From: CAZISM01 sp964541895
GTDB taxonomy: Bacteria; Zhuqueibacterota; Zhuqueibacteria; Residuimicrobiales; Residuimicrobiaceae
Reading direction: 5' to 3'
Assembly: GCA_964541895.1 (NCBI GenBank)
Contig: CAZISM010000024.1
Span: 1-53,949, forward strand
Length of the DNA stretch: 53,949 bases
Within the stretch, counting starts at the first letter, position 1; every line of letters begins with the position of its first letter. Under the pieces are notes generated by a model. That model was not told the DNA's origin. It did not search any database and saw only the letters and a program-made list of their open reading frames with translations. A program made the position numbers and the translations under genes. Of the stretch, positions 42,829 to 50,768 are shown piece after piece.

Positions 42829-43444
42829 CCACACCTCGCTTATTCGCTGATGTATCATGTTCCATGAGGTCACTCAATTTGTCCTGCAGTTTCAATCGTG
42901 CCCGGTTAACACGCGATTTGATGGTGCCCAGGGGCACCCGCATGATGGCACTGACTTCTTCGTAGGGCAGTTCCTGAACGTCCACCAGTAAAATGACCTG
43001 GCGGAACCGCGCCGGCAATTCATCAATGGCTTTTTGAATGTATTTCTCCTTGATCATGGAATCCACTTCCCGTTCCGTGTCCGCGTTGACGTCCTCGATT
43101 TCGAAATCTTTATCGTCAAATCCCATATCCGATATATAGACGTACTTGCGTCGTTTGCGCTTGCGCAATTCGGTCTTGGCCAAATTTCCGGCTATGGTGT
43201 AGACCCAGGTTGAAAATTTGGCGATCTGGCGGTATGCGTGCTTGTTGCGGAAAATGCGCAAAAACGTCTCCTGCACAACATCTTCCGCTTCTTCCATGTT
43301 GCCAAGGAAGCGGTAGGCAAAGTTCAGCAATTGATCCTTGTAACGGTTCACGATGGCGTCGAACGCATATAGGTCCCCATCCTGGAATCGCCGGATCAGG
43401 TCTTCGTCGCTCAGTTCCGAGATTTTCGCTTCTTTGCTTACCAT
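42806..43444 (-). CDS. ECF RNA polymerase sigma factor (RpoE-like)
   Basis: Sigma factor of 212 residues with regions 2 and 4 only. Region 2 shows LIRRFQDGDLYAFDAIVNRY and EEAEDVVQETFLRIFRN; region 4 shows ELPARFRQVILLVDVQELPY and VPLGTIKSRVNRARLKL. An acidic linker (FDDKDFEIEDVNAD) separates them. The ATG at 43444 is preferred over the TTG just before it; no good Shine-Dalgarno is present, which fits a very short leader. A GGAACTT-N16-GTTAAA element 15-43 bases upstream resembles a sigma-E target and may mean self-activation. First gene of the sigma, anti-sigma, HtrA-like operon. Confidence 0.93.
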   Translation of the reverse strand: MVSKEAKISELSDEDLIRRFQDGDLYAFDAIVNRYKDQLLNFAYRFLGNMEEAEDVVQETFLRIFRNKHAYRQIAKFSTWVYTIAGNLAKTELRKRKRRKYVYISDMGFDDKDFEIEDVNADTEREVDSMIKEKYIQKAIDELPARFRQVILLVDVQELPYEEVSAIMRVPLGTIKSRVNRARLKLQDKLSDLMEHDTSANKRGVDEQLRQN

Positions 43445-43458
43445 CAATGTTCGCTGGA

Positions 43459-43487
43459 TTTAACCGTTGCTTGTTGAAAAAAGTTCC
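43459..43487 (-). promoter_or_regulatory. candidate ECF-type autoregulatory promoter
   Basis: The minus strand reads GGAACTT-N16-GTTAAA. GGAACTT is the -35 consensus of sigma-E-type factors; the -10 is a looser match. Transcription would start only about 8 bases before the sigma ATG at 43444. Confidence 0.45.
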
Positions 43488-43566
43488 CAACCGGATCGCG
43501 GCGGTCAGTTAAATTTTATAACTATTTGATAATAAAAAGTATAGTATGTGGCCGGCCAATGGGCCG

Positions 43567-44571
43567 TTACTGGATATGGTACTGCAGTTTAAACAGAAGG
43601 GTTTCCAGAACGAGTCGCGGCTTTTGATAACTGGTCTTGAGGTGCTGGTCGGCTTCCAGCAGGTGCGAAAAGGCCGATTTGAGCTGATCCCGGCCGTAGA
43701 GATTGGCCTGACGGTTATAGTTGGAAAGAAAGTAGGGATGGATTTTCAGCTGCCGGGCGGCTTCGTCATCGCTCATTTTTTTTACTTTGAACTCGCGCAA
43801 GCGGGCGAGTATGAAAAAGTGCCGGCTGAGCATGCTCAACAGGGCAGTGGGCTGTTCGCCGTTCTGCAGCATGGCGCCGAGGATGTTAAGGCTACGATTC
43901 AGGTTTTTGGTGCCGACGGCATCGCACAGTTCAAAGACGTTGAATTGTTTGGAACTGCCCACAACCTGTTCCACGTCGGCCACTTCGATCTGATGCCGAT
44001 CCTTGAGATTGAGCCGTAATTTATCCACTTCCGCGGCCAGGGTACGCAGCGTGTTGCCGCTGTGAGCCTGCAGCAGGCGAATGGCATCCTCTGTGATGGT
44101 CAGTTTGTACTGGCCAACCCATTTGCGCACCCAATCGGGGACCTGGTTGTCATACAGCACTTTGGCTTCCACGTAGGCGGCATTTTTTTGAATGTCGTGT
44201 AATTTGGATTTCCGGCCTTCCAGTTTTTCTGCGGTCAGGACCAGGCAGGTGCTTTCCATCGGTCGCTGTGCATATTTGTTGAGCAGATTCATGGCGGCGG
44301 CGTTCATGGTTTCGACGCTTTTGACCATGACCAGGCGTCGGGTCGACATCATGGGATAGGAGGTGGCGATATTGACGATTTTGACGGCGTCGGCTTCGTT
44401 GCCGTAAAACACATCCAGGTTGAAATCCCTCTCTTCCGGCTGCAGCGCCCGTGCCATTATTTCTTCGCAGAGCTGTTCGATGATGAAATCTTCTTCGCCA
44501 TAGAACAGATACACCGGAGTGAACCGGCCGGATTTCCATTCTGTTTTTAGTGCATCAATGGTGGTTTTCAT
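43567..44571 (-). CDS. holA: DNA polymerase III delta subunit
   Basis: Clamp-loader subunit of 334 residues. The N-terminal AAA+-like domain has FTPVYLFYGEEDFIIEQLCE, DVFYGNEADAVKIVNIA and TRRLVMVKSVE. The middle shows LLQAHSGNTLRTLAAEVDKL and the helical C-terminus FNVFELCDAVGTKNLNRSL and LLSMLSRHFFILARLREF, as in HolA. Length and gene start are normal. Same strand as the sigma operon but 122 bases apart and probably expressed separately. Confidence 0.92.
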   Translation of the reverse strand: MKTTIDALKTEWKSGRFTPVYLFYGEEDFIIEQLCEEIMARALQPEERDFNLDVFYGNEADAVKIVNIATSYPMMSTRRLVMVKSVETMNAAAMNLLNKYAQRPMESTCLVLTAEKLEGRKSKLHDIQKNAAYVEAKVLYDNQVPDWVRKWVGQYKLTITEDAIRLLQAHSGNTLRTLAAEVDKLRLNLKDRHQIEVADVEQVVGSSKQFNVFELCDAVGTKNLNRSLNILGAMLQNGEQPTALLSMLSRHFFILARLREFKVKKMSDDEAARQLKIHPYFLSNYNRQANLYGRDQLKSAFSHLLEADQHLKTSYQKPRLVLETLLFKLQYHIQ

Positions 44572-44666
44572 GGCTCTGGCTCACGATAGGGTCAACAGAC
44601 CGGCTCATTGGCAAGGCTTTGCGCCTTTGCAGCAGACACCTGTCCGACATGGTTGTGGCAGCCGGA

Positions 44667-45401
44667 TTACAGGGCACGACAGGCCTCCACAAAAGTGTGC
44701 AACAGCCGTAACGACGTCGGGTCATCCCCCATGACCTCCGGATGCCATTGCACCCCCAGGACAAAATGGCGCTCCGGCATTTCAACGGCCTCGATGATGC
44801 CGTCCGGCGCCTGGGCTGAGGCTCGCAAGCCGGGTGCCAGCGAACGAATGCCCTGATGGTGCGAGGTGCTGACTGAAAAATGGTCCATCTGCACAATGTG
44901 GTACAGACGTGAATCGCGCTCCACTTGCACCGGGTGATAGGTCCACTGTGGTTTGTTCAGTGATCGGTGCTGTATAGGCTCTGCGACCTGTGTAGGAATA
45001 TCCTGAAAAAGCGATCCGCCCAGCGCTACGTTTAACATCTGGGCGCCCCGGCATAATCCATAGACGGGTTTGTCCCGGCGCAACGCTTCCCGGATCAGGG
45101 CGATTTCGTAATAGGTGCGCGGCGCGTCGAATGACCACGATGGATCCAGGATCTCTTCGCCATAGGCGGCGCTGTAGACATCGTTGCCGCCGGTCAACAT
45201 CAGACCGTCGATGCGATCGATCAGCTCCGCCACAAGCGAATGCTTGCCGGTGGTGGGCAGGCCGACAAAAAGGCACTCGGCCTTTTCCGCATAGCGAATA
45301 TAGACATCGTTATGGTAATAGATGTCCACACCCCTGGCAAAGGTGCGCTGGTCCGTAGCCGGACTGTGGTCGGTGGTGAGTCCGATCAAAGGAAGTTTCA
45401 T
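44667..45401 (-). CDS. class-I glutamine amidotransferase (PuuD-like gamma-glutamyl hydrolase)
   Basis: Cytoplasmic enzyme of 244 residues of the peptidase C26 family, which hydrolyses gamma-glutamyl bonds (for example gamma-glutamyl-GABA). The nucleophile Cys is in PVYGLCRGAQMLNVALGGSL, and the His and Glu are in VLGVQWHPEVMG. LMLTGGNDVYSAAYG and DAPRTYYEIALIREAL fit the PuuD-like branch. No putrescine pathway genes are nearby. A leader of about 165 bases with a small CAGCCG/CGGCTG hairpin lies upstream. Confidence 0.9.
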   Translation of the reverse strand: MKLPLIGLTTDHSPATDQRTFARGVDIYYHNDVYIRYAEKAECLFVGLPTTGKHSLVAELIDRIDGLMLTGGNDVYSAAYGEEILDPSWSFDAPRTYYEIALIREALRRDKPVYGLCRGAQMLNVALGGSLFQDIPTQVAEPIQHRSLNKPQWTYHPVQVERDSRLYHIVQMDHFSVSTSHHQGIRSLAPGLRASAQAPDGIIEAVEMPERHFVLGVQWHPEVMGDDPTSLRLLHTFVEACRAL

Positions 45402-45573
45402 GACTATTCTGACCTGGATAAACCGGAAACTAATATCGAACGTTGTGTTTGTTAAAAAACCGGGAAGCGCAGAGATGGCTGCTTGTACGCTCTGCCGCTG
45501 CGCGTGCTGGTCTGTTTTGTAATGTTAAAATGATGTCTCTTTCTTTTTGCAGCCGAGAACCGGCTGTAACGCA

Positions 45574-45603
45574 AGAATATACAAAATTATTAAGATAATT
45601 CAA
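45574..45603 (-). promoter_or_regulatory. candidate promoter of the amidotransferase gene
   Basis: The minus strand reads TTG-N19-TATATTCT in an AT-rich stretch, about 170 bases before the ATG at 45401. Confidence 0.35.
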
Positions 45604-45680
45604 ATAGAAACAATTTTGCCGGCGGAGAGGCCCTTCACGATGAGCGGGAGTTTGAAATTGAGGCGATTCCGGCAGGAGGC

Positions 45681-45780
45681 NNNNNNNNNNNNNNNNNNNN
45701 NNNNNNNNNNNNNNNNNNNNNNNNNNNNNNNNNNNNNNNNNNNNNNNNNNNNNNNNNNNNNNNNNNNNNNNNNNNNNNNN
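45681..45780. other. assembly gap, 100 N
   Basis: Exactly 100 N, the standard filler for a gap of unknown size. The last eight bases before it and the first eight after it are the same (CAGGAGGC), so the two contigs may simply overlap or the gap may hold a repeat. Confidence 0.95.
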
Positions 45781-45805
45781 CAGGAGGCCGAAAACGGCCG
45801 GCATG

Positions 45806-45842
45806 AAAAAGGGCTATCCTCTGTGTGTCAGGATAGCCCTTT
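45806..45842 (-). terminator. intrinsic terminator of the barrel gene
   Basis: On the minus strand a 13-bp stem (AAAGGGCTATCCT with its complement) and a 9-base loop are followed by a run of T. It lies about 115 bases past the stop of the gene at 45956. Confidence 0.85.
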
Positions 45843-45955
45843 TAATCATTGCTGGAAAGCTGCAGGCCGCTCCGAAAAAGCTACGAATTTCTGATTCGTT
45901 GCCGCGCTGCTGCGCTGCAGCAGGGGCTCCGAACGGTTGCTGTTTAGGGTATGAC

Positions 45956-46513
45956 CTATTTGCCGAGCTTGTAGGTTACGCCGGCATAAATGCCCAGATA
46001 GTCAACGCCGCCGGTGTTGTAGCGAATTTCCGCAAAACCGTCCAGCGTCGGCGAAAAGGTCTTGGCAGCGCCGCCGACCAGGTAGAGCCCCAGTTCGGTA
46101 TCACTGCTGGAAGTATCCGTCGTATAGTATTGTTTGTAGGGGCCGGTATACTCTGCGCTGGCGCTGCCGATGTTCAATGCGAGACCGCCGCCGGCGTAGG
46201 GCTTTATGTCGCCGCTGACATTAAAACGGTACTTTACTACACCGGCGATACCGAACACTGAAAATTTAGCTTCCCAATCCGATGCTTCTGCATATTTTTT
46301 GCCCCAGTAATCGGCATACACATACAGATCCAGGTTGGGAATGATCGTGCCCAAATAGGCATGCCCGCCAAAACCGATGGTGTTATCAATCGGATCTTCC
46401 GGCATGATGAAACCCAGCTGCCCACCCACCCCTTTGAGGCCGATGTCGGATTTCGCGACGGCAAGGGTAGTAAAAACCAGCAGAGCCAGAGCAAGAACCA
46501 GTACCTTTTTCAT
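45956..46513 (-). CDS. small outer-membrane beta-barrel protein
   Basis: Protein of 185 residues with a signal peptide (MKKVLVLALALLVFTTLAVA). Strand-like stretches follow: GVGGQLGFIMP, IGFGGHAYLGTIIPNLDLYV, FSVFGIAGVVKYRFNV, KPYAGGGLALNIG, LGLYLVGGAAKTF, LDGFAEIRYNTGG and LGIYAGVTYKLGK, an eight-stranded OmpA/OmpX-like barrel. The last residue is Lys, not aromatic. GGAGG before the ATG at 46513 decides the start. It is a single gene between its own promoter and terminator. Function unknown, probably structural or adhesive. Confidence 0.8.
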   Translation of the reverse strand: MKKVLVLALALLVFTTLAVAKSDIGLKGVGGQLGFIMPEDPIDNTIGFGGHAYLGTIIPNLDLYVYADYWGKKYAEASDWEAKFSVFGIAGVVKYRFNVSGDIKPYAGGGLALNIGSASAEYTGPYKQYYTTDTSSSDTELGLYLVGGAAKTFSPTLDGFAEIRYNTGGVDYLGIYAGVTYKLGK

Positions 46514-46557
46514 TGTTACCTCCATTGTTTTGTGTTGGTCGTTCAAGGTTGTACCGG

Positions 46558-46589
46558 TTAAAATATGAGTGTCCGGTACAAATCGTCAA
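46558..46589 (-). promoter_or_regulatory. promoter of the small barrel gene
   Basis: The minus strand reads TTG-N21-TATTTTAA (TTGACG as -35), about 45 bases before the ATG at 46513. Confidence 0.45.
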
Positions 46590-46700
46590 GTACCTGAAAG
46601 TCAGGTTTATGTTCACATGGCCGATCTGGCGGGGATTCGCAACACCCGCTTGATGGAGCCATCGTCAGCCGCCTGATGCGTTTGCGGCCATGGCGCCAGT

Positions 46701-46728
46701 ATAACGGCTCAGTTCGACGAGCCGTTAT
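46701..46728. repeat. 10-bp inverted repeat at the end of the phasin-like gene
   Basis: ATAACGGCTC, 8-base loop, GAGCCGTTAT. It spans the stop codon of the gene at 46709 and may be the 3' end hairpin of the rimI-to-phasin transcript. There is no U-tract. Confidence 0.45.
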
Positions 46729-47053
46729 GCGATTTAGTCTGATTCAATTCTTCGCGCAAACGCTGCAGTTCTCTGGACAACGAATCCACTTTTTCCTGCA
46801 GTTCTTCGAGGAGTTTTCCGGTTTTGGGTTTCAGCTGTTCGACCGTTTCTTCCACCTGTTTCTGAATCCACTCTTTGGCTTCTTTGGAGCGTTGCTCTAC
46901 CTTGTCCATGGTCTCCTTGACATAGCGGCTGCGCTCTTCCTGGGTCAATTCGCCCCGCTTGATCATATCATCGATAAAGTCTTCCACCTTTTCTTTGGTC
47001 ATGTCGAGAAAACCCATCCCGGCCATGACGGTTTTGCGGAAAAATTCTTCCAT
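46709..47053 (-). CDS. phasin-like coiled-coil protein
   Basis: A 114-residue, highly charged helical protein. The first 35 residues are amphipathic (FFRKTVMAGMGFLDMTKEKV). The rest is a long heptad coil (VEETVEQLKPKTGKLLEELQ, VDSLSRELQRLREELN). It resembles phasin-family proteins that coat polyhydroxyalkanoate granules, and related small coiled-coil proteins of unknown role. No PHA synthase gene is in the window. It starts 16 bases after the LpoA-like gene and ends in an inverted repeat. Confidence 0.7.
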   Translation of the reverse strand: MEEFFRKTVMAGMGFLDMTKEKVEDFIDDMIKRGELTQEERSRYVKETMDKVEQRSKEAKEWIQKQVEETVEQLKPKTGKLLEELQEKVDSLSRELQRLREELNQTKSHNGSSN

Positions 47054-47069
47054 GAACGTTCTCCTTGAG

Positions 47070-48923
47070 CTAGGGTTCCAGTTTAGTGATATTGCCGTCT
47101 TTATATTGGAGCAGGTGAACCATGTGGTTTACATGTACGTCGGCGGAGAATCTGCACGTCCCGGCAACCCCCTGGAACGTGGTGGCGTTTTGCATAAAGT
47201 CGGCTATGCGTCCATCCTGCAATTGCCCGGCTTTTCTGATGCGGTCCATCTGGTTGCCAAGATCATAGCCCATTACGGAAAGGGCGGAGGGGGACTGTGC
47301 TGTTATAATTCGATAACGGTTTCTAAAGTCAATATATTCCATATTGGTTTCGTTTACATAGTAACCGCTGAAAAACACGACACCGTTTACATAGCGCCGC
47401 TGGCTGCGCAGTATATCGGGATGGTACCAGTAGTCGCCGCCCAGGAGCGTGGATTGGATGTTGACCAGCGCGAATTGGGGGGCGATGATGGCAATATCTT
47501 CCTCATAGATCGGAAAGAAAAATCCGTCAATGGAGCGGACCGGAATTTCGAATTCATCGTCCTGCGAGCCCAGGGTACGCAGTCCGGTTTCAGCCATCTC
47601 TTTTTTGCGGCGTGCAAAGGCGTTAAGAACAGCCGTGTCCGGCGGCGCCGTTGCCAGCGCAGTGGTGCGGATGGTCTGGAAATGGCGTTTGAAATCCTCG
47701 GTGCCGGAATAGTACCACTGCTGCGCCACGATGGTGCCACCCAGTTTATCGATGGTGGCGGTAAAGGCATCGGTCAGGAACTGGCCGTAGGCATCTGCCG
47801 GCGCCAGCGAGGCGAAGGTGCGCAGTCCCAACTTGTCATAGGCATAATGGGCCAGCGCTTCCCCGCGTGTTTCCAGGTCGCTGTTCATCTGAAAAACCTG
47901 CTCACCGAGTCCGGCGATGCCGATGTCGGTCGCCACCGGGCAAAGATAGGTTTTGCCAGCCTGCACCGCCAGGGCTGCCAGCGCTGCCGATCGTTCGCCG
48001 TCGAGATCGCCGATGATCAGGTCCACATCGGCTTTGAGCAGCGGCCGTATGGCTTTGGCCGCTTCGATCAGGGAGCTTTTGGAATCCTGCAGTACCAGCT
48101 CGACGGCTGTTTTCTTCTCTGCCAGCGCAAAGATAAAGCCCTGCAAAAATTCGTGGCCTTCGGCGCTGTTGTCGCCGGACAGGGGCAAAACAAGGCCGAT
48201 GCGGGCCGGGTATTCCAGGCTGGCGGTTTCTTTGCTCTGCCAGGCCCGCAACAGCCGCAGCTGTTTGTCCGACAGCGTTGAACCGTTTAATTCTCGAATC
48301 AGCCGCTCCGCTGTGCTCGTGCATCGCCAGCCAAGGTTGGCGCGAACGCTCCACAGTTTGATCCAGATGGCAGTGGCGGACGTGTGTTCTTCGCTCGCCA
48401 GGGGGTGCCATACAGAGCGAGTGACTTTGCTGTTCAGCTGACTGGTGATGCGCTCCTCGGCAACGGCCACAAGGTCGCTGTTTTCACTATGGTCCATAAT
48501 CCACAACAGGTGTCTCAGGGTGCCGATGCGGTCGCCGTTACGGCCGGCGAGGCGGCTTTTCAGCAAATGGACGTCATCCAGATAGCGACTCCTGGGAAAT
48601 TCCAGGATGAAACGGTCGGCGAGTGATTCCGCCTGTTGATAGGTGCCCATTTTTTCCAGGGTGCGCATGTGCAGCAGCAGCGCTTTGCTCAGGTGCGGAT
48701 GGGGTGTTCCTGTGTCTGTCAATCCTTTCAGCATGGTCAGAGCTTCGTCATAGCGCTGATTGCGATAGAGGATGAGGCTTTGATCGAATTGTGCGGCCGG
48801 TGTTTTCTCCTGATACGCGGCCAGGGTGTCAAGTACACAGAAGCCGAGCAATAGCAAGCCGAATAGGTTACGGATGAACAACGTCTGCAACTCCTTCCTG
48901 ATGCGACCGGCTGTGGCGGTCAT
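47070..48923 (-). CDS. LpoA-like protein: TPR repeats plus periplasmic-binding domain
   Basis: Envelope protein of up to 617 residues. An N-terminal hydrophobic signal (LFIRNLFGLLLLGFCVLDTL) leads to TPR-like helices (about 45-160, FDQSLILYRNQRYDEALTML, MGTYQQAESLADRF). A type-I periplasmic-binding domain follows (about 235-600: ARIGLVLPLSGDNSAEGHEF, DVDLIIGDLDGERSAALAAL, FASLAPADAYGQFLTDAFTA). This order is that of LpoA, the activator of penicillin-binding protein 1A, and of branched-chain amino-acid binding proteins. The ATG at 48923 overlaps the glmS stop by four bases. A TTG at 48881 has AGGAG upstream and would start right at the signal peptide, so it may be the true start. Placement after glmS fits cell-wall synthesis. 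Confidence 0.75.
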   Translation of the reverse strand: MTATAGRIRKELQTLFIRNLFGLLLLGFCVLDTLAAYQEKTPAAQFDQSLILYRNQRYDEALTMLKGLTDTGTPHPHLSKALLLHMRTLEKMGTYQQAESLADRFILEFPRSRYLDDVHLLKSRLAGRNGDRIGTLRHLLWIMDHSENSDLVAVAEERITSQLNSKVTRSVWHPLASEEHTSATAIWIKLWSVRANLGWRCTSTAERLIRELNGSTLSDKQLRLLRAWQSKETASLEYPARIGLVLPLSGDNSAEGHEFLQGFIFALAEKKTAVELVLQDSKSSLIEAAKAIRPLLKADVDLIIGDLDGERSAALAALAVQAGKTYLCPVATDIGIAGLGEQVFQMNSDLETRGEALAHYAYDKLGLRTFASLAPADAYGQFLTDAFTATIDKLGGTIVAQQWYYSGTEDFKRHFQTIRTTALATAPPDTAVLNAFARRKKEMAETGLRTLGSQDDEFEIPVRSIDGFFFPIYEEDIAIIAPQFALVNIQSTLLGGDYWYHPDILRSQRRYVNGVVFFSGYYVNETNMEYIDFRNRYRIITAQSPSALSVMGYDLGNQMDRIRKAGQLQDGRIADFMQNATTFQGVAGTCRFSADVHVNHMVHLLQYKDGNITKLEP

Positions 48924-50752
48924 TCTACTGTTACGCTTTTTGCCAGATTTCGCGGTTGATCTACATCACACTTGCGTAAAACAGCCATATGGTAGGCCAG
49001 CAGCTGCAACGGAATGATCGTGATCAACGGGGTGAACACTTCCAGGGTTTCCGGCACATAGATCACATGTTCCGCTTTTTTAGCGATCTCTGTATCGCCT
49101 TCGGTGGCGATGGCGATGACGCGGCCGCGGCGGGCGCGGACCTCTTCAATGTTGCTGATGATCTTGTCATAAACGGAATCGCGGGTGGCGATAAAGACCA
49201 CCGGCATGTTGTCGTCGATGAGCGCGATAGGGCCGTGTTTCATCTCTGCGGCCGGATAGCCTTCGGCATGGATGTAGGAAATTTCTTTCAGTTTCAAGGC
49301 GCCTTCCAGCGCGACCGGAAAATTATAACCGCGACCGAGATAGAGCATGTTGTTGGCATATTGAAACTGTTCGGCGATGGCACGAATCTGTTCATGGTTT
49401 TCCAGCACCCGGTTTACCTTGTCCGGCATACCGGTCAGTTCGCGCACCAGCTCACGACCACGGCTGCTGGAGACCGAACGAACCCGGCCCAGCAACAGCG
49501 TAATCAGGGCCAGCACCGTGACCTGGGACGTAAACGCTTTGGTGGAGGCGACGCCGATTTCAGGGCCGGCATGGAGATAGACGCCGGCGTCGGTTTCACG
49601 GGCAATGGAAGAACCCACCACGTTGCAGATGCCGAACACTTTGCTGCGCTTCCGTTTGGCCTCGCGCACCGCCGCCAGCGTATCCGCGGTTTCACCCGAT
49701 TGGCTGATGGCGATGACCACGGTGTCTTCGTTCAAAATCGGATTGCGATAGCGAAATTCGGAGGCGTATTCCACCTCGGCCGGCACACCGATGAGATCTT
49801 CAAACAGGTACTCACCGATCAGTGCGGCATGCCACGAAGTGCCGCAGGCGGTGAGAATGATCCGGCGGGCGTAGAGCAGCGATTCCACATCGTGTTCGAT
49901 GCCGCCGAGTTTGGCCGTGCCCTCCTCGGTCAGCAGGCGGCCGCGCATGGTATCCGCCAGGGTTTGCGGCTGCTCCATGATCTCTTTGAGCATAAAGTGA
50001 TCAAAACCGGATTTTTCGATCTGGCGCAGATCGGTTTCGATGACGTGGATCGATTTGGTCACTTCGCGGTTGTCGATGGTGCGCACGGCAAATTGATTCT
50101 GGGTGATGATGGCCATTTCGCCATCGTCCAGATAGCTGACGTCCGTGGTATGGCCGACCAGCGGCGCCGTGTCGGAGGCTAGATAAAATTCGTTGTCGCC
50201 ATGGCCGACCACCAGCGGGCTGCCCTTGCGTGCGGCCAGCAAAAGATGCGGGTTTTCCCGGTCCAGCACCGCGATGCCGTAGGTTCCATGCACCTGGCCT
50301 AACCCCTGCCGAACGGCTTCCGGCAGATCCAGACCCCGGGCGAGCAACTCTTCAAAGAGGTGGCAGAGCACCTCGGTGTCGGTCTGCGAGACAAAGTGAT
50401 GGCCGCGCACCAGCAGATCGGCGCGCAATACCGCATAGTTCTCGATGATGCCGTTGTGCACGACCGCGAGGCGCTTTTGACAGTCGCAGTGAGGGTGGGC
50501 GTTGACCTGGTTCGGTTCACCATGGGTAGCCCAGCGGGTGTGGCCGATACCCAGCGATGCCGTCAGCGTCAGGGACTCGATGTTTTTTTCCAGCTGGGAG
50601 ATTTTTCCTACCGCTTTTTCAATCGACAGCTGATTGCTGTTGATAATGGCGATACCGGCAGAGTCATAGCCCCGATATTCCAGCCGTTTCAACCCGTTCA
50701 TCAAAATCGGCAGTACCTGCCGGTGACCGATGTATCCGACGATTCCACACAT
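48920..50752 (-). CDS. glmS: glutamine-fructose-6-phosphate aminotransferase
   Basis: Cytoplasmic enzyme of 610 residues that makes glucosamine-6-phosphate for peptidoglycan and LPS. The N-terminal glutaminase domain starts MCGIVGYIGHR with Cys2 as nucleophile and contains LEYRGYDSAG, GHTRWATHGEP and the DTEVLCHLFEE region. Two SIS domains follow (about 285-420 and 455-600), with the sugar-phosphate loops TACGTSWHAALIGEYLFEDL and ISQSGETADTLAA, and the C-terminal signature QLLAYHMAVLRKCDVDQPRN and LAKSVTVE. Length is normal. No glmS ribozyme is seen in the 16 bases after guaA. Confidence 0.97.
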   Translation of the reverse strand: MCGIVGYIGHRQVLPILMNGLKRLEYRGYDSAGIAIINSNQLSIEKAVGKISQLEKNIESLTLTASLGIGHTRWATHGEPNQVNAHPHCDCQKRLAVVHNGIIENYAVLRADLLVRGHHFVSQTDTEVLCHLFEELLARGLDLPEAVRQGLGQVHGTYGIAVLDRENPHLLLAARKGSPLVVGHGDNEFYLASDTAPLVGHTTDVSYLDDGEMAIITQNQFAVRTIDNREVTKSIHVIETDLRQIEKSGFDHFMLKEIMEQPQTLADTMRGRLLTEEGTAKLGGIEHDVESLLYARRIILTACGTSWHAALIGEYLFEDLIGVPAEVEYASEFRYRNPILNEDTVVIAISQSGETADTLAAVREAKRKRSKVFGICNVVGSSIARETDAGVYLHAGPEIGVASTKAFTSQVTVLALITLLLGRVRSVSSSRGRELVRELTGMPDKVNRVLENHEQIRAIAEQFQYANNMLYLGRGYNFPVALEGALKLKEISYIHAEGYPAAEMKHGPIALIDDNMPVVFIATRDSVYDKIISNIEEVRARRGRVIAIATEGDTEIAKKAEHVIYVPETLEVFTPLITIIPLQLLAYHMAVLRKCDVDQPRNLAKSVTVE

Positions 50753-50768
50753 CCAAACCTCCTCACGA

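Larger units (their letters stand above)
45402..45955. other. intergenic region with an assembly gap, 554 bases
   Basis: Holds the leader and candidate promoter of the amidotransferase gene (45574-45603), a run of 100 N and the terminator of the barrel gene at 45956. Frames that run through the N are artefacts. Sequence between 45843 and 45955 shows nothing else. Confidence 0.6.

Noticed and set aside
45430..45894. Frames of 115-124 codons running through the N block
   Set aside because: They exist only because N is read as an open codon; nothing protein-like on either side.
46959..48281. 440-codon plus-strand frame
   Set aside because: Lies opposite the LpoA-like gene, which has recognisable TPR and binding-protein domains. 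The plus-strand translation matches nothing and has no ribosome-binding site.
48989..50182. 397-codon plus-strand frame
   Set aside because: Exact antisense of glmS, which is unmistakable. The long open frame follows from codon bias.
50753..50768. glmS ribozyme or riboswitch upstream of glmS
   Set aside because: Only 16 bases separate guaA and glmS, too short for the ribozyme core.
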